Shown: positions 9,245 through 17,928 of the stretch, piece after piece
How positions within the stretch are numbered: the first letter of the stretch is position 1
Layout of the letters: every line of letters starts with the position of its first letter
Source of the DNA: an uncultured Tolumonas sp.
GTDB lineage: Bacteria > Pseudomonadota > Gammaproteobacteria > Enterobacterales > Aeromonadaceae
NCBI RefSeq assembly: GCF_963556105.2
Contig: NZ_OY829948.1
Coordinates: forward strand, 310,001 to 374,000
Length of the DNA: 64,000 nucleotides
Reading direction: 5' to 3'
Made by a program: the position numbers and the translations under genes
The notes under the pieces: generated by a model
Seen by the model: the letters and a program-made list of their open reading frames with translations, nothing else
The model's database searches: none
What the model was told of the DNA's origin: nothing

Positions 9245-11806
9245 ATGATTAAAACTTATGTTTTAGAAATCGAAAGTCATAGTGAACTGTCGTCTTCGCT
9301 TTGCACCTTTTGCTCGCAAAACGATATCACTGCTGAGCAGGAAATTCTGGTACAAGCCTTCACTTGCCTAACACAAAAAACAGCTGTAGCAGACATCATC
9401 AGTGTGATTCAAACAGTATTACCCAACGCAAAAATTGTCGGCACATCTACCGGCTCATGGATCGCTGGCCAACGCTATAATGCCCAGCACACCATTCTGC
9501 AATTTTGCATCTTTCAGCATAGCCAGATAAAAACGTTGCTCATACCGCAATGTCAGGAGAATTTATCCGAATTAGCCTCGTTAATAGCTCAACGTTTAGT
9601 TAATGACGATACACGTTTAATGCTGTTGTTTTCCAGCCCAACCATACAACAAGCCGGCTTGTTACTAGATGAACTTTGTTTATTAAACCCTGATATTGTT
9701 TTAGCCGGCGGATATTCATCACAGGGTTCAACTTCTGAGCCGCCGTTACAATTCACAGAACATGGCATTACCGAGCAAGGGATCGCGTTAGCGTCTATAT
9801 CCTCATCTCAACTCTATTTGCTGAATAAATATGCGTTTGGCTGGAATGGCATCGGTAAACAGCTGACACTGACATCCGTACAATACAACCGGGTTTTTAC
9901 CATCGATCATCAGCCAGCCCAAGATATTTACGCTAAATATCTCGGTGCGGAAGTAGCTGCCAGCTTATCCACGGCCATGGCTGACTTTCCTCTGTATCAA
10001 ATACAAAATGGCGTCACGTTGTCACGCAATCCACGTATTTTTCACGCTGACGGGTCAATTACTTTTGATGGTAAACTGCTTAAAAACAGCAAAGTGCAAT
10101 TTGCTTTCTCTGATCTGCCCAATATTGCCAAAGAATCGCGCTATTTATTATCGCAGTTGCCATTAGCACAAACTGAAGCCGCATTTATCTATTCTTGTGC
10201 CGGGCGACTCGATTATCTGAAAGAGAGTGTCCAGTCAGAGCTGGAAATATTCAAGGATCATCCGAATATAGCCGGCTTCTTTTCTTATGGTGAATTTTTC
10301 CATCATAATAAAAATGCACATATTTTGGGGCATACATTAACCTGCCTGTTGATGTCTGAGTCCGCCCCATTGGTTGTGCAGGAACCAATTGAAAAATGGA
10401 AACCACAAACTAATTTGCAACAATCGGGGCTATATCATCTGTTCCGAACCACCAGTAATGAGCTTGATCAGCTCAATAACTCATTACAAGATGAAATTAA
10501 CCGGCAAACCAAGACCATCTATGATCAGCTGTATTTTAAGAAACTGACCGGACTGCCTAATCGTAATCATCTACTGCGGGATCTAACCTACAATCAGAAT
10601 TTTTTCCCCCGCCATTTAGCTATCCTGGATATTCTATCTTTCAGTGCGATTAACGATTTTTATGGAATTGATACCGGCGACCATGTATTAAACAAAGTGG
10701 CAGCTCGAATTCAAAATCAGGTTCCGGTGACAAACCCGCCCAGCTATCGTGTGTATCATCTAACTGGTGGGCAGTATGCCTTAGCGGCAACGAATCATGT
10801 CCAGGAAACTACCTTTATCAATACGATTAATAATGTACTGGATGATTTCAAACATACTGATATTGAAGTAAGACAAGATCGTTTCAGTATCCAGTTTTGT
10901 ACTGGTATCAGTATTCGTCCGGAAAAATGGCAGGAAAATGCCATACCATTGCTGACTCGTGCAGATAAAGCACTAATACAAGCCAGAAAAGATCATTCCA
11001 GTATCGTGTTTTATCATAAGGATCTGCCCATTTTGCAAGAAATGGAATCGAACCAGATCATGACCAAAAAAGTTAAGCGAGCGATACGAAACGATCAGCT
11101 ATGGGTGCAATATCAACCTATTTATCATGCAAATAACAACACTATCAGCCATTTTGAATGCCTGATCCGTCTCTTTGATGAAGAGAACAAAGTCGTCCCC
11201 CCCAATGAATTTATTCATGTTGCTCAGAAAGCCAATTTGTATCCTGAAATCACCAAAAAAGTGCTGACTGAAGCGGTAAAAATGATAAAGACCACCGCAC
11301 ACAGTTTTGCGGTAAATCTCAGTGCCCATGATTTTACTAATCCCGATACGCTAAATTATATCGATAATATCTTGGCTGACCGCTTAATAGCCCAGCGTCT
11401 GATTTTTGAAATTGTGGAAACAGAAAGCATGGGTGATTATGAATTGGTTCGAGCCTTTCAAAAACGGATCGCTCTCGCGGGAGCATTTTTGGCTGTAGAC
11501 GATTTTGGTTCCGGTTATTCCAACTACTCACATCTGGCGCATCTTGGCGCAGATCATTTAAAAATAGACGGCTCATTAATCAAAGAATGTCATCTCGATC
11601 CGCTTATTCTTGATATCGTTGAATCAATCGTTACTTTTTCTAAAAAAATTGGCGTCAAAACCGTTGCCGAATATGTTTGTAACGCCGAGTTAGCGCAGAT
11701 CTGTCGACGTCTTAAAATTGATTATCTGCAAGGTTATTATTTATCACCACCAGTAAGTGAACCTGATTTACTTCGGTTACTTTCGTCACAAGCCTTACGA
11801 TTATGA
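9245..11806 (+). CDS. FIST sensor - degenerate GGDEF - EAL protein
   Basis: A predicted cytoplasmic signalling protein of 853 residues with no membrane segment. Residues about 25-375 form a FIST_N/FIST_C sensor (GTSTGSW, ALASISSSQLYLLNKYAFGW, FIYSCAGRLDYL, IAGFFSYGEF, LGHTLTCLL). A GGDEF domain follows (about 430-585; LTGLPNRNHLL), but its signature reads GGQYA, so cyclase activity is unlikely. The EAL domain (about 600-845) reads ECLIR in place of EALLR yet keeps the metal and catalytic positions: NLSAHDF, EIVETES, DDFGSGYSNY, LKIDGSLI, AEYV, and Q in LQGYY. It is therefore probably a c-di-GMP phosphodiesterase. FIST proteins of the NosP group bind haem and nitric oxide; whether this one does is unknown. 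Two signalling genes follow. Confidence 0.9.
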   Translation: MIKTYVLEIESHSELSSSLCTFCSQNDITAEQEILVQAFTCLTQKTAVADIISVIQTVLPNAKIVGTSTGSWIAGQRYNAQHTILQFCIFQHSQIKTLLIPQCQENLSELASLIAQRLVNDDTRLMLLFSSPTIQQAGLLLDELCLLNPDIVLAGGYSSQGSTSEPPLQFTEHGITEQGIALASISSSQLYLLNKYAFGWNGIGKQLTLTSVQYNRVFTIDHQPAQDIYAKYLGAEVAASLSTAMADFPLYQIQNGVTLSRNPRIFHADGSITFDGKLLKNSKVQFAFSDLPNIAKESRYLLSQLPLAQTEAAFIYSCAGRLDYLKESVQSELEIFKDHPNIAGFFSYGEFFHHNKNAHILGHTLTCLLMSESAPLVVQEPIEKWKPQTNLQQSGLYHLFRTTSNELDQLNNSLQDEINRQTKTIYDQLYFKKLTGLPNRNHLLRDLTYNQNFFPRHLAILDILSFSAINDFYGIDTGDHVLNKVAARIQNQVPVTNPPSYRVYHLTGGQYALAATNHVQETTFINTINNVLDDFKHTDIEVRQDRFSIQFCTGISIRPEKWQENAIPLLTRADKALIQARKDHSSIVFYHKDLPILQEMESNQIMTKKVKRAIRNDQLWVQYQPIYHANNNTISHFECLIRLFDEENKVVPPNEFIHVAQKANLYPEITKKVLTEAVKMIKTTAHSFAVNLSAHDFTNPDTLNYIDNILADRLIAQRLIFEIVETESMGDYELVRAFQKRIALAGAFLAVDDFGSGYSNYSHLAHLGADHLKIDGSLIKECHLDPLILDIVESIVTFSKKIGVKTVAEYVCNAELAQICRRLKIDYLQGYYLSPPVSEPDLLRLLSSQALRL

Positions 11807-11948
11807 TGTAATAAACTGCTCTTTAGGTGACAGGAATGCAGCTAAATAGATAAATGGATCGCGCTTCTGTGTTTGTAGATCAGAAACTCGCATTTATTTG
11901 CTCATTCTCATTTTATACTCAAGAAAATACCCGATATGAGAAATCAGC

Positions 11949-12947
11949 ATGCCGCTAAATGTATTGATCTGTGATGACTCAGGTTTTGCCCGTAAACAAC
12001 TGGCCAGAGCATTACCGTCTGACTGGAATGTAAATATTCACTTTGCCGGCAATGGTCAGGAAGGATTAGAGCAAATATTATCCGGCCATGGCGATTTGGT
12101 CTTTCTGGATCTCACCATGCCCGTCATGGATGGGTATCAGGTACTGCAAGCAATCAAAGACGAAGCGCTGAAAACAAAGGTCATTGTTGTTTCCGGTGAT
12201 ATACAACCCGAAGCCCATGCTCAAGTTATGCAACTGGGTGCTTTATCCTTTATTAAAAAACCCTGCTCGGCAGAAGACATTGCTGCTTTATTGAAGGAGT
12301 TTCATCTCTATCAACCGGGTGGTGAGTCAACAGAGCTTACACAACAAACGCTCAATCTGAGCGTGGAAGTGCGTGATGTCTACCAAGAATTAGCTAACGT
12401 CGCGATGGGGCAAGCAGCAGATCTGTTAGCCCGGATGTTAGGCCAGTTTGTTATTTTACCAATCCCAAATGTGAATGTGCTGGAAGTCAGTGAACTACAT
12501 ATGGCGCTGAACTCCGCATCGGGTGAAAGTACCCTATCGGCGGTATGTCAGGGCTTTATTGGTGCTGGCATTGCCGGTGAAGCTTTAGTTTTATTCCATG
12601 ATTCCAGCTTTACTGATTTAGCCAAATTGATGAAATATCAAGGCGTGCTCGATCGCAATGCCGAGTTGGAATTACTGATGGATATGTCTAACGTCTTGAT
12701 CGGTGCTTTCCTGCGTGGTTTTGCGATGCAATTAGATGTGCCATTTAATCAGGGGCATCCAGTGGTGCTTGGACAGCACCGCCCTGTTGAAGATTTGATT
12801 AAAGCAAATCAGCATCGCTGGCGCAGAACACTGGCGATCGAGATCAATTATAAAATCCGTGATCACCAGGTACAGTGCGATCTGCTGCTATTATTTACTG
12901 AAGACTCACTCCAGTTCATGAACCATAAGATCATGCATCTGCTCTAG
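11949..12947 (+). CDS. Response regulator: CheY-like receiver fused to CheC-like domain
   Basis: Residues 1-120 are a receiver: acidic pair in LICDDSG, phospho-acceptor Asp54 in FLDLTMPVMDG, VSGD, and the Lys of FIKKPC. Residues about 135-330 resemble the CheC/CheX/FliY phosphatase family, with two E/D-x2-N helices (ELANVAMGQAADLL and DMSNVLIGAFLRGF), each followed at a distance by Pro. CheC domains dephosphorylate CheY-P, so this protein could control its own phosphorylation or that of a partner. No histidine kinase or chemotaxis operon is nearby. It lies 142 bp after the FIST gene and 8 bp before the PAS gene. Domain calls are firm; the output is unknown. Confidence 0.88.
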   Translation: MPLNVLICDDSGFARKQLARALPSDWNVNIHFAGNGQEGLEQILSGHGDLVFLDLTMPVMDGYQVLQAIKDEALKTKVIVVSGDIQPEAHAQVMQLGALSFIKKPCSAEDIAALLKEFHLYQPGGESTELTQQTLNLSVEVRDVYQELANVAMGQAADLLARMLGQFVILPIPNVNVLEVSELHMALNSASGESTLSAVCQGFIGAGIAGEALVLFHDSSFTDLAKLMKYQGVLDRNAELELLMDMSNVLIGAFLRGFAMQLDVPFNQGHPVVLGQHRPVEDLIKANQHRWRRTLAIEINYKIRDHQVQCDLLLLFTEDSLQFMNHKIMHLL

Positions 12948-12955
12948 GAGGCAAC

Positions 12956-13414
12956 ATGGATATCCGTGAATTCCATTGGCTTGCCAATATTATTCAAGCA
13001 TTAGACGTTGGGCTGGTTGTCATCGATCTGGAAAATCGGGTCCAGATATGGAATGGCTTTATGGAAAGTCACAGCGGGAAATTGAGCAGTGAAGTAAAAG
13101 ATCGCGATTTGTATGATATTTATCCAAACCTTGATCAAGCATGGTTAGAGCGTAAACTGGCAATGGTCCAAACGCTGAATACGCGCGCCTTTATTTCATG
13201 GGAACAAAAACCTTATTTATTCCGTTTTTCTAACTATCGCCCCATCACCGGGAGTGCCGAATTCATGTATCAGAACGTCACCATTATGCCGCTACCCGAT
13301 TTCACTGGGAACGTGCAGCATATTGGATTGTTAATATATGATGTAACGGATGAAGCACTTGGGCGCCAGATCCAAAGCAACCATTCAACTGATACACCAC
13401 AATCTATCAGTTAA
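12956..13414 (+). CDS. Small single-domain PAS protein
   Basis: A 152-residue protein with a single PAS domain: IIQALDVGLVVIDLENRVQIWNGFMESHSG is the typical start, and the end HIGLLIYDVTDEAL is the last strand. No kinase, cyclase or DNA-binding output domain is present. A strong AGGAGG (12945-12950) overlaps the stop codon of the receiver-CheC gene, so the two are translationally coupled and probably work together. A role as signal-input partner for the receiver-CheC protein is inference. The ligand is unknown. Confidence 0.82.
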   Translation: MDIREFHWLANIIQALDVGLVVIDLENRVQIWNGFMESHSGKLSSEVKDRDLYDIYPNLDQAWLERKLAMVQTLNTRAFISWEQKPYLFRFSNYRPITGSAEFMYQNVTIMPLPDFTGNVQHIGLLIYDVTDEALGRQIQSNHSTDTPQSIS

Positions 13415-13514
13415 ACCGAATAATAACTTCGTTTTTTCCTGCTAACGACGATAAGAACAGACTGCTAGACTCTACAGTGGTCTGTTTTATTGCTCTCTTT
13501 AACTGGATACCCCT

Positions 13515-14270
13515 ATGTTCGAATGGATTGCTGATCCCTCAGCATGGGTAGCGCTGGCTACCTTAACACTGCTGGAAATTGTATTAGGTATAGATAACAT
13601 TATTTTTATTTCTATCTTGGTCGGTAAATTACCGCCAGAACAGCGTCAGCGTGGCCGAATTTTGGGTTTGGGCGGCGCCATGATCACCCGTATTCTGCTG
13701 CTACTCTCTTTAGCATGGGTGATGCGCCTGACGGCGCCACTGTTTACTATCATGTCGGAAGCGATTTCTGGACGAGATTTAATTCTGATTATCGGCGGTC
13801 TATTCCTGATCTGGAAAAGCACCCATGAAATTCATTCCAGTTTGGAAGGGAGCACCGAAGAACATCATGAAAGTCAGAAAAAAGTCAGCTTCCTTTCTAC
13901 CCTGCTCCAGATTGCCATTCTAGACATAGTATTCAGTCTTGATTCCGTCATCACCGCTGTTGGCATGGCCGATCATGTCCCTGTGATGGTATTGGCTATC
14001 GTGGTTGCGGTTGGTGTCATGATGTTCGCAGCTAAACCGATTGGCGACTTTGTTGATCAAAATCCAACGCTGAAAATCCTAGCGCTAGCTTTCTTGATCA
14101 TGGTCGGGATGGCACTGATTGCCGAAGGTTTCGATCTGCATATCTCGAAAGCCTACATCTATACCGCCATGGCCTTCTCACTGATTGTGGAAATGCTCAA
14201 TATTAAAATGCGCAAAGGTATGGAAAAACCAGTGCATCTACATAAAGCGTTTGAAGAAGAGAATCAGTAA
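13515..14270 (+). CDS. TerC-family integral membrane protein (YgdQ-like)
   Basis: A 251-residue polytopic membrane protein of the TerC family, closest by eye to E. coli YgdQ. It starts MFEWIADPSAWVALATLTLLEIVLGIDN with the signature E...GIDN, and a second acidic motif occurs in LDIVFSLDSVITAVG. About seven hydrophobic segments are visible. TerC relatives are linked to metal homeostasis, including Mn export in some cases, but the function of the YgdQ branch is not established. It has its own 100-bp upstream gap and a strong terminator, so it is probably monocistronic. Confidence 0.9.
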   Translation: MFEWIADPSAWVALATLTLLEIVLGIDNIIFISILVGKLPPEQRQRGRILGLGGAMITRILLLLSLAWVMRLTAPLFTIMSEAISGRDLILIIGGLFLIWKSTHEIHSSLEGSTEEHHESQKKVSFLSTLLQIAILDIVFSLDSVITAVGMADHVPVMVLAIVVAVGVMMFAAKPIGDFVDQNPTLKILALAFLIMVGMALIAEGFDLHISKAYIYTAMAFSLIVEMLNIKMRKGMEKPVHLHKAFEEENQ

Positions 14271-14313
14271 TTTCTCTACCCATTCTCGCTGTGACTAGTT
14301 AGCCATAGAAACG

Positions 14314-14340
14314 AAAAGACCGCCGTTGGGCGGTCTTTTT
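14314..14340 (+). terminator. Terminator between the TerC gene and aroC
   Basis: AAAAGACCGCC - GTTG - GGCGGTCTTTTT is an 11-bp GC-rich stem flanked by A and T runs. It sits between convergent genes and should act in both directions. Confidence 0.92.
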
Positions 14341-14355
14341 ATATAGGAATGACTG

Positions 14356-15444
14356 TTATTTCAGTTTGGGTGTTTCGGTGACGACATCAAAATTCTGGCC
14401 ACGATGACGCAGCAGGTGATCCATCAGCACTAATGCCACCATAGCTTCGGCAATTGGTACCGCACGAATGCCAACACAAGGATCATGACGGCCACGAGTC
14501 ACCATTTCTACTGCATTGCCTTGTTTATCAATCGTTTCACCCGGCACCATAATGCTGGAAGTTGGTTTGAGCGCTAGACCCACCACAATTTCCTGACCAC
14601 TGGAGATACCGCCTAAGATACCGCCCGCGTGATTACTCTGGAAACCTTCCGGACGCATAGGGTCACGATGTTCGGAACCGTGTTGTTCAACCACAGCAAA
14701 ACCATCGCCGATCTCAACACCTTTTACCGCATTGATGCCCATCATGGCATGCGCGATATCCGCATCGAGACGATCAAAAACAGGCTCACCTAAACCCACC
14801 GGCACGCAGGTCGCAACGACCTTTAATTTGGCACCGATAGAATCACCCTGTTTTTTCAGATCGCGCATGAACCCATCCAACTCATCCAATTTATCCGGAT
14901 CAGCAAAGAAAAATGGGTTAGTATCAATGATTGATTTATCGAAACGTTCAGCTTTGATCGGGCCGAGTTGTTCCAGATAACCAAAAATCTCAATGCCACA
15001 GTGTTCTTTCAGATATTTTTTCGCAATCGCACCTGCGGCAACCCGCATCGCGGTTTCACGCGCAGAAGAGCGGCCACCACCACGGTAATCTCGGATCCCG
15101 TATTTCTGATGGTAGGTATAATCCGCATGCCCCGGGCGGAATACATCTTTAATATCGGAATAATCTTTCGAACGCTGGTCGGTATTTTCAATCAACAGCC
15201 CGATCGACGTGCCAGTAGTTTTACCTTCAAAGACACCAGATAAAATCTTAACTTCATCATCTTCACGACGTTGGGTCGTAAAACGCGAAGTACCTGGTTT
15301 ACGACGATCTAGATCGCCCTGCAAATCGGCTTCTGTTAATGCCATGCCCGGAGGACAACCGTCCACAATTGCGCCTAAAGCCAGACCATGGCTTTCGCCA
15401 AAAGTGGTGACCCGAAATAATTGTCCGAAAGTATTACCAGCCAT
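14356..15444 (-). CDS. aroC: Chorismate synthase
   Basis: Converts EPSP to chorismate with reduced FMN, the last step of the shikimate pathway. The 362 residues are standard. It starts [20 protein letters not shown] with the family signature, then [28 protein letters not shown] (broken by no gap), the FMN-binding [11 protein letters not shown], and the C-terminal [18 protein letters not shown]. It lies 10 bp after prmB on the same strand, the E. coli order, and is probably co-transcribed with it. Confidence 0.98.
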   Translation of the reverse strand: MAGNTFGQLFRVTTFGESHGLALGAIVDGCPPGMALTEADLQGDLDRRKPGTSRFTTQRREDDEVKILSGVFEGKTTGTSIGLLIENTDQRSKDYSDIKDVFRPGHADYTYHQKYGIRDYRGGGRSSARETAMRVAAGAIAKKYLKEHCGIEIFGYLEQLGPIKAERFDKSIIDTNPFFFADPDKLDELDGFMRDLKKQGDSIGAKLKVVATCVPVGLGEPVFDRLDADIAHAMMGINAVKGVEIGDGFAVVEQHGSEHRDPMRPEGFQSNHAGGILGGISSGQEIVVGLALKPTSSIMVPGETIDKQGNAVEMVTRGRHDPCVGIRAVPIAEAMVALVLMDHLLRHRGQNFDVVTETPKLK

Positions 15445-15454
15445 AATGTCCCTA

Positions 15455-16390
15455 CTAACTTAATGCTTGTGCGAATAACGGTTGGTATTGATCCAGCTGT
15501 GCTTTGGTCAACACAAACACGCCGTCACCACCCTGTTCAAATTTAATCCATTCAAATTCGACTTCCGGAAACAGCGCAGCCAGATGCACCATACTGTTTC
15601 CTACTTCCACCACTAATACACCATTATCTTTTAGCAATGCACCCGCTTCTGCCAGAATTCGACGTACCAGATCCAAGCCATCATCACCGGCGGCTAACGC
15701 CATTTCCGGCTCGTGATGAAACTCTTCCGGCAGATCGGACATGTCTTCCACATCGACATACGGTGGATTAGAGACAATCAGATCATATTTATCGCCATCC
15801 GGCAGTGCATCAAACAGATCAGAACAGATCGGGATCACCTGCCCCAGCATGCCGTGCATTTCAATGTTCATCTCACAAACTGCCAGTGCATCATCGGAGA
15901 GATCCAATGCATCCACTTCCGCGGCTGGAAATTCATGTGCCATCGCAATCGCAATGCAACCTGAGCCGGTACACAGATCCATGATCCGGGTTGGTTCATG
16001 CTGTAACCAAGGCGCAAAGCGCTTATGGATCAATTCTGCAATCGGTGAACGCGGGATCAACACGCGCTCATCTACGTAAAACTCCATACCCGCAAACCAG
16101 GATTTATTGGTCAGATATGGCGCTGGCACGCGCTGTTCAATCCGTTGCTGGATCAAGCCTGCCAGATGTGACCGTTCAGTGCGTGTTAAACGGGACTGAC
16201 GCAGATCGCTATCAATGACTGGCGGTAAATCTAACGCGGGCAATAACAATTGAATTGCTTCATCCCAGCTATTATCAGTACCATGTCCGTAAAATAAGCC
16301 CGCAGCATTAAACTGGCTGACAGCCCAACGCAGCATGTCATTGAGGGTTCTGAATTCGTCGATGACCTCATCAACATTGATATTATCCAA
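15455..16390 (-). CDS. prmB: Ribosomal protein uL3 glutamine methyltransferase
   Basis: SAM-dependent N5-glutamine methyltransferase that modifies ribosomal protein L3. In the 311-residue sequence the SAM-binding block [17 protein letters not shown] is followed by the catalytic NPPY motif in [14 protein letters not shown]. The N-terminal helical domain (1-90) is of PrmB rather than PrmC type, including the family start with [17 protein letters not shown]. It is first of a prmB-aroC pair and divergent from smrB, as in E. coli. Confidence 0.96.
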   Translation of the reverse strand: MDNINVDEVIDEFRTLNDMLRWAVSQFNAAGLFYGHGTDNSWDEAIQLLLPALDLPPVIDSDLRQSRLTRTERSHLAGLIQQRIEQRVPAPYLTNKSWFAGMEFYVDERVLIPRSPIAELIHKRFAPWLQHEPTRIMDLCTGSGCIAIAMAHEFPAAEVDALDLSDDALAVCEMNIEMHGMLGQVIPICSDLFDALPDGDKYDLIVSNPPYVDVEDMSDLPEEFHHEPEMALAAGDDGLDLVRRILAEAGALLKDNGVLVVEVGNSMVHLAALFPEVEFEWIKFEQGGDGVFVLTKAQLDQYQPLFAQALS

Positions 16391-16466
16391 ATGCGCCTCC
16401 GGTTAATCCGGTTGTCACGTTCGCTGCACACTGTTGTTTAGTATATCAGGCATGACTGACCGAATT

Positions 16467-16991
16467 ATGAGCAAAAAAATAGTACTGGAAGACCAGGATG
16501 TCAGCCTCTTTCGGGAGGCGATAACAGGTGCCCGGCAAATAAAGCAGGATACCATACGTTTGCAGTCTCCGGCGATCAAGCAGAAAGCACAAATCCGGGA
16601 AATTCGCGAAGCACAGCAGGCACAACACTATTTTTCGGATGAGTATGAGCCACTATTGAGTCAAGAAGGCCCCGTTAGATATGTGCGTTCCGATGTCTCG
16701 GCTTATGAGGCGAAGAAACTACGCCGTGGTGATTACATTCCAGACATGATGCTTGATTTACATGGTCTGACGCAGCAACAAGCCAAATTAGAACTCGGTG
16801 CACTGATTGAAGCCTGTCGGCGTCAGCACATCCGTTGTGCTTGCGTGATGCATGGTCATGGCAAAAATATTTTGAAGCAGAAAATACCGTTATGGCTGGC
16901 TCAGCATCCCGACATTATGGCATTTCATCAGGCGCCCAAACTCTGGGGTGGCGATGCTGCAATACTGGTATTGATTGAGCAACATCTTTAA
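16467..16991 (+). CDS. smrB: SmrB, Smr-domain ribosome rescue endonuclease
   Basis: In E. coli, SmrB cleaves mRNA at collided ribosomes. The protein carries the N-terminal block [20 protein letters not shown] and a C-terminal Smr domain with the catalytic motif DLHGLT and the conserved [11 protein letters not shown] and [13 protein letters not shown] start at ATG 16467 (MSKKIVLED), which matches the E. coli N-terminus and gives 174 residues. In-frame ATGs at 16452 and 16434 are possible, and none has a good Shine-Dalgarno. It is followed by a terminator overlapping the 3' end of the ytfK gene. Confidence 0.94.
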   Translation: MSKKIVLEDQDVSLFREAITGARQIKQDTIRLQSPAIKQKAQIREIREAQQAQHYFSDEYEPLLSQEGPVRYVRSDVSAYEAKKLRRGDYIPDMMLDLHGLTQQQAKLELGALIEACRRQHIRCACVMHGHGKNILKQKIPLWLAQHPDIMAFHQAPKLWGGDAAILVLIEQHL

Positions 16992-16998
16992 AAATAGC

Positions 16999-17024
16999 AA
17001 GGCAGATGATCAGGCTGCCTTTTT
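16999..17024 (+). terminator. Terminator of smrB
   Basis: AAGGCAG (16999-17005) pairs with CTGCCTT (17015-17021), followed by a short T-run. It overlaps the last codons of the convergent ytfK homologue. Confidence 0.75.
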
Positions 17025-17216
17025 CGTGATCTCCGCAATTTTAGTGTTCAGTTCCTGTACTGTTGCCCGATGTACGGGATCAGCTTCAACAGGCATAACT
17101 ACTTTGCCATTTTCAAATTCATAGCCACCACGCCCATGAATGTATAAGCGACCGCGGAAAAAAGTTCTGACATATTTGGCGATTAATGCCGGAAAATACT
17201 TTTTGAAAATGCGCAC
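17010..17216 (-). CDS. ytfK: DUF1107 protein, YtfK homologue
   Basis: A 68-residue protein matching the E. coli YtfK pattern: MRIFKKYFPALIAKYV, then FFRGRLYIHGRGGYEFENGK and a short helical tail. YtfK is reported to bind SpoT and shift it towards (p)ppGpp synthesis during phosphate or fatty-acid starvation. The conserved block (FRGRLYI..G.YEF..GK) makes the family clear despite its size. It is alone between smrB and sixA, not in the E. coli location. The function here is by homology only. Confidence 0.85.
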   Translation of the reverse strand: MRIFKKYFPALIAKYVRTFFRGRLYIHGRGGYEFENGKVVMPVEADPVHRATVQELNTKIAEITKKAA

Positions 17217-17340
17217 AGTCCACCTCCGAATTGCAATTTACCCTCTTATATTGAGTATAGTCGGGGCAGCAATACCGCAATTCAATGAAGCGGCGGAACA
17301 GAAAGATTAAAGTTAGAGACTGTGCACAAATTAGAAATTA

Positions 17341-17799
17341 TCAACGAATGGTATGTGGCCCTTCCAGCCAATCGAGCCGTCCTTTGCCATCCACCAGCGT
17401 CACACCAGCCATTCCAGAGGTTACAAACATGGGGGGTACCGCATTGGCACACAAATCGTTCACTATGTAACCAACCAAAGGTAAATGGCTGATTATTAAT
17501 ACATATTCATCATCTAGTGCTCGCAAATAATCTGACACTACTTCAGAGCGACCATAAGGGACGAGATCATGAACATCTTCAATTTGTGCCGGAGCAGGCA
17601 AACAAGCTTGAATGGCTTCCCATGTCTGCTGAGCACGCAAAAATGGGCTCACCAACACACGGTCAATTCGTGGCAACTGCTCTGCCACCCATTCCGCCAT
17701 TCTGATCGACTGTTTACGGCCTTTATCAGTTAATGGACGCAGATCATCACGCCCAGCCTCGTGAGCAGCTTCACCGTGGCGCATTACAATAATCTTCAT
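17341..17799 (-). CDS. sixA: Phosphohistidine phosphatase
   Basis: Histidine-phosphatase (RHG) family protein of 152 residues. The N-terminal IIVMRHGEA carries the catalytic His, RVLVSPFLRAQQTW the second conserved Arg block, and LIISHLPLVGYIVNDL the second catalytic His. SixA removes phosphate from histidines, notably on NPr of the nitrogen phosphotransferase system. It shares its neighbourhood (smrB, prmB, aroC) with E. coli. Short upstream gap; no clear promoter. Confidence 0.95.
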   Translation of the reverse strand: MKIIVMRHGEAAHEAGRDDLRPLTDKGRKQSIRMAEWVAEQLPRIDRVLVSPFLRAQQTWEAIQACLPAPAQIEDVHDLVPYGRSEVVSDYLRALDDEYVLIISHLPLVGYIVNDLCANAVPPMFVTSGMAGVTLVDGKGRLDWLEGPHTIR

Positions 17800-17928
17800 T
17801 CAATTAGCCTTTAATGTCCCTATTAATGTAAATACTACTGCCTTCGAATCATGGAAACAATCAACATGTTATGGAAACGGTTTGCACGTTCTTAAAATAA
17901 GGACCGATAATATAAAGATATCTTCTCC

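Noticed and set aside
17873-17889. PurR-like GGAAACGGTTTGCACGT before the M16 peptidase gene
   Set aside because: About 10 of 14 core positions match, the gene is not a purine gene, and the centre is wrong.
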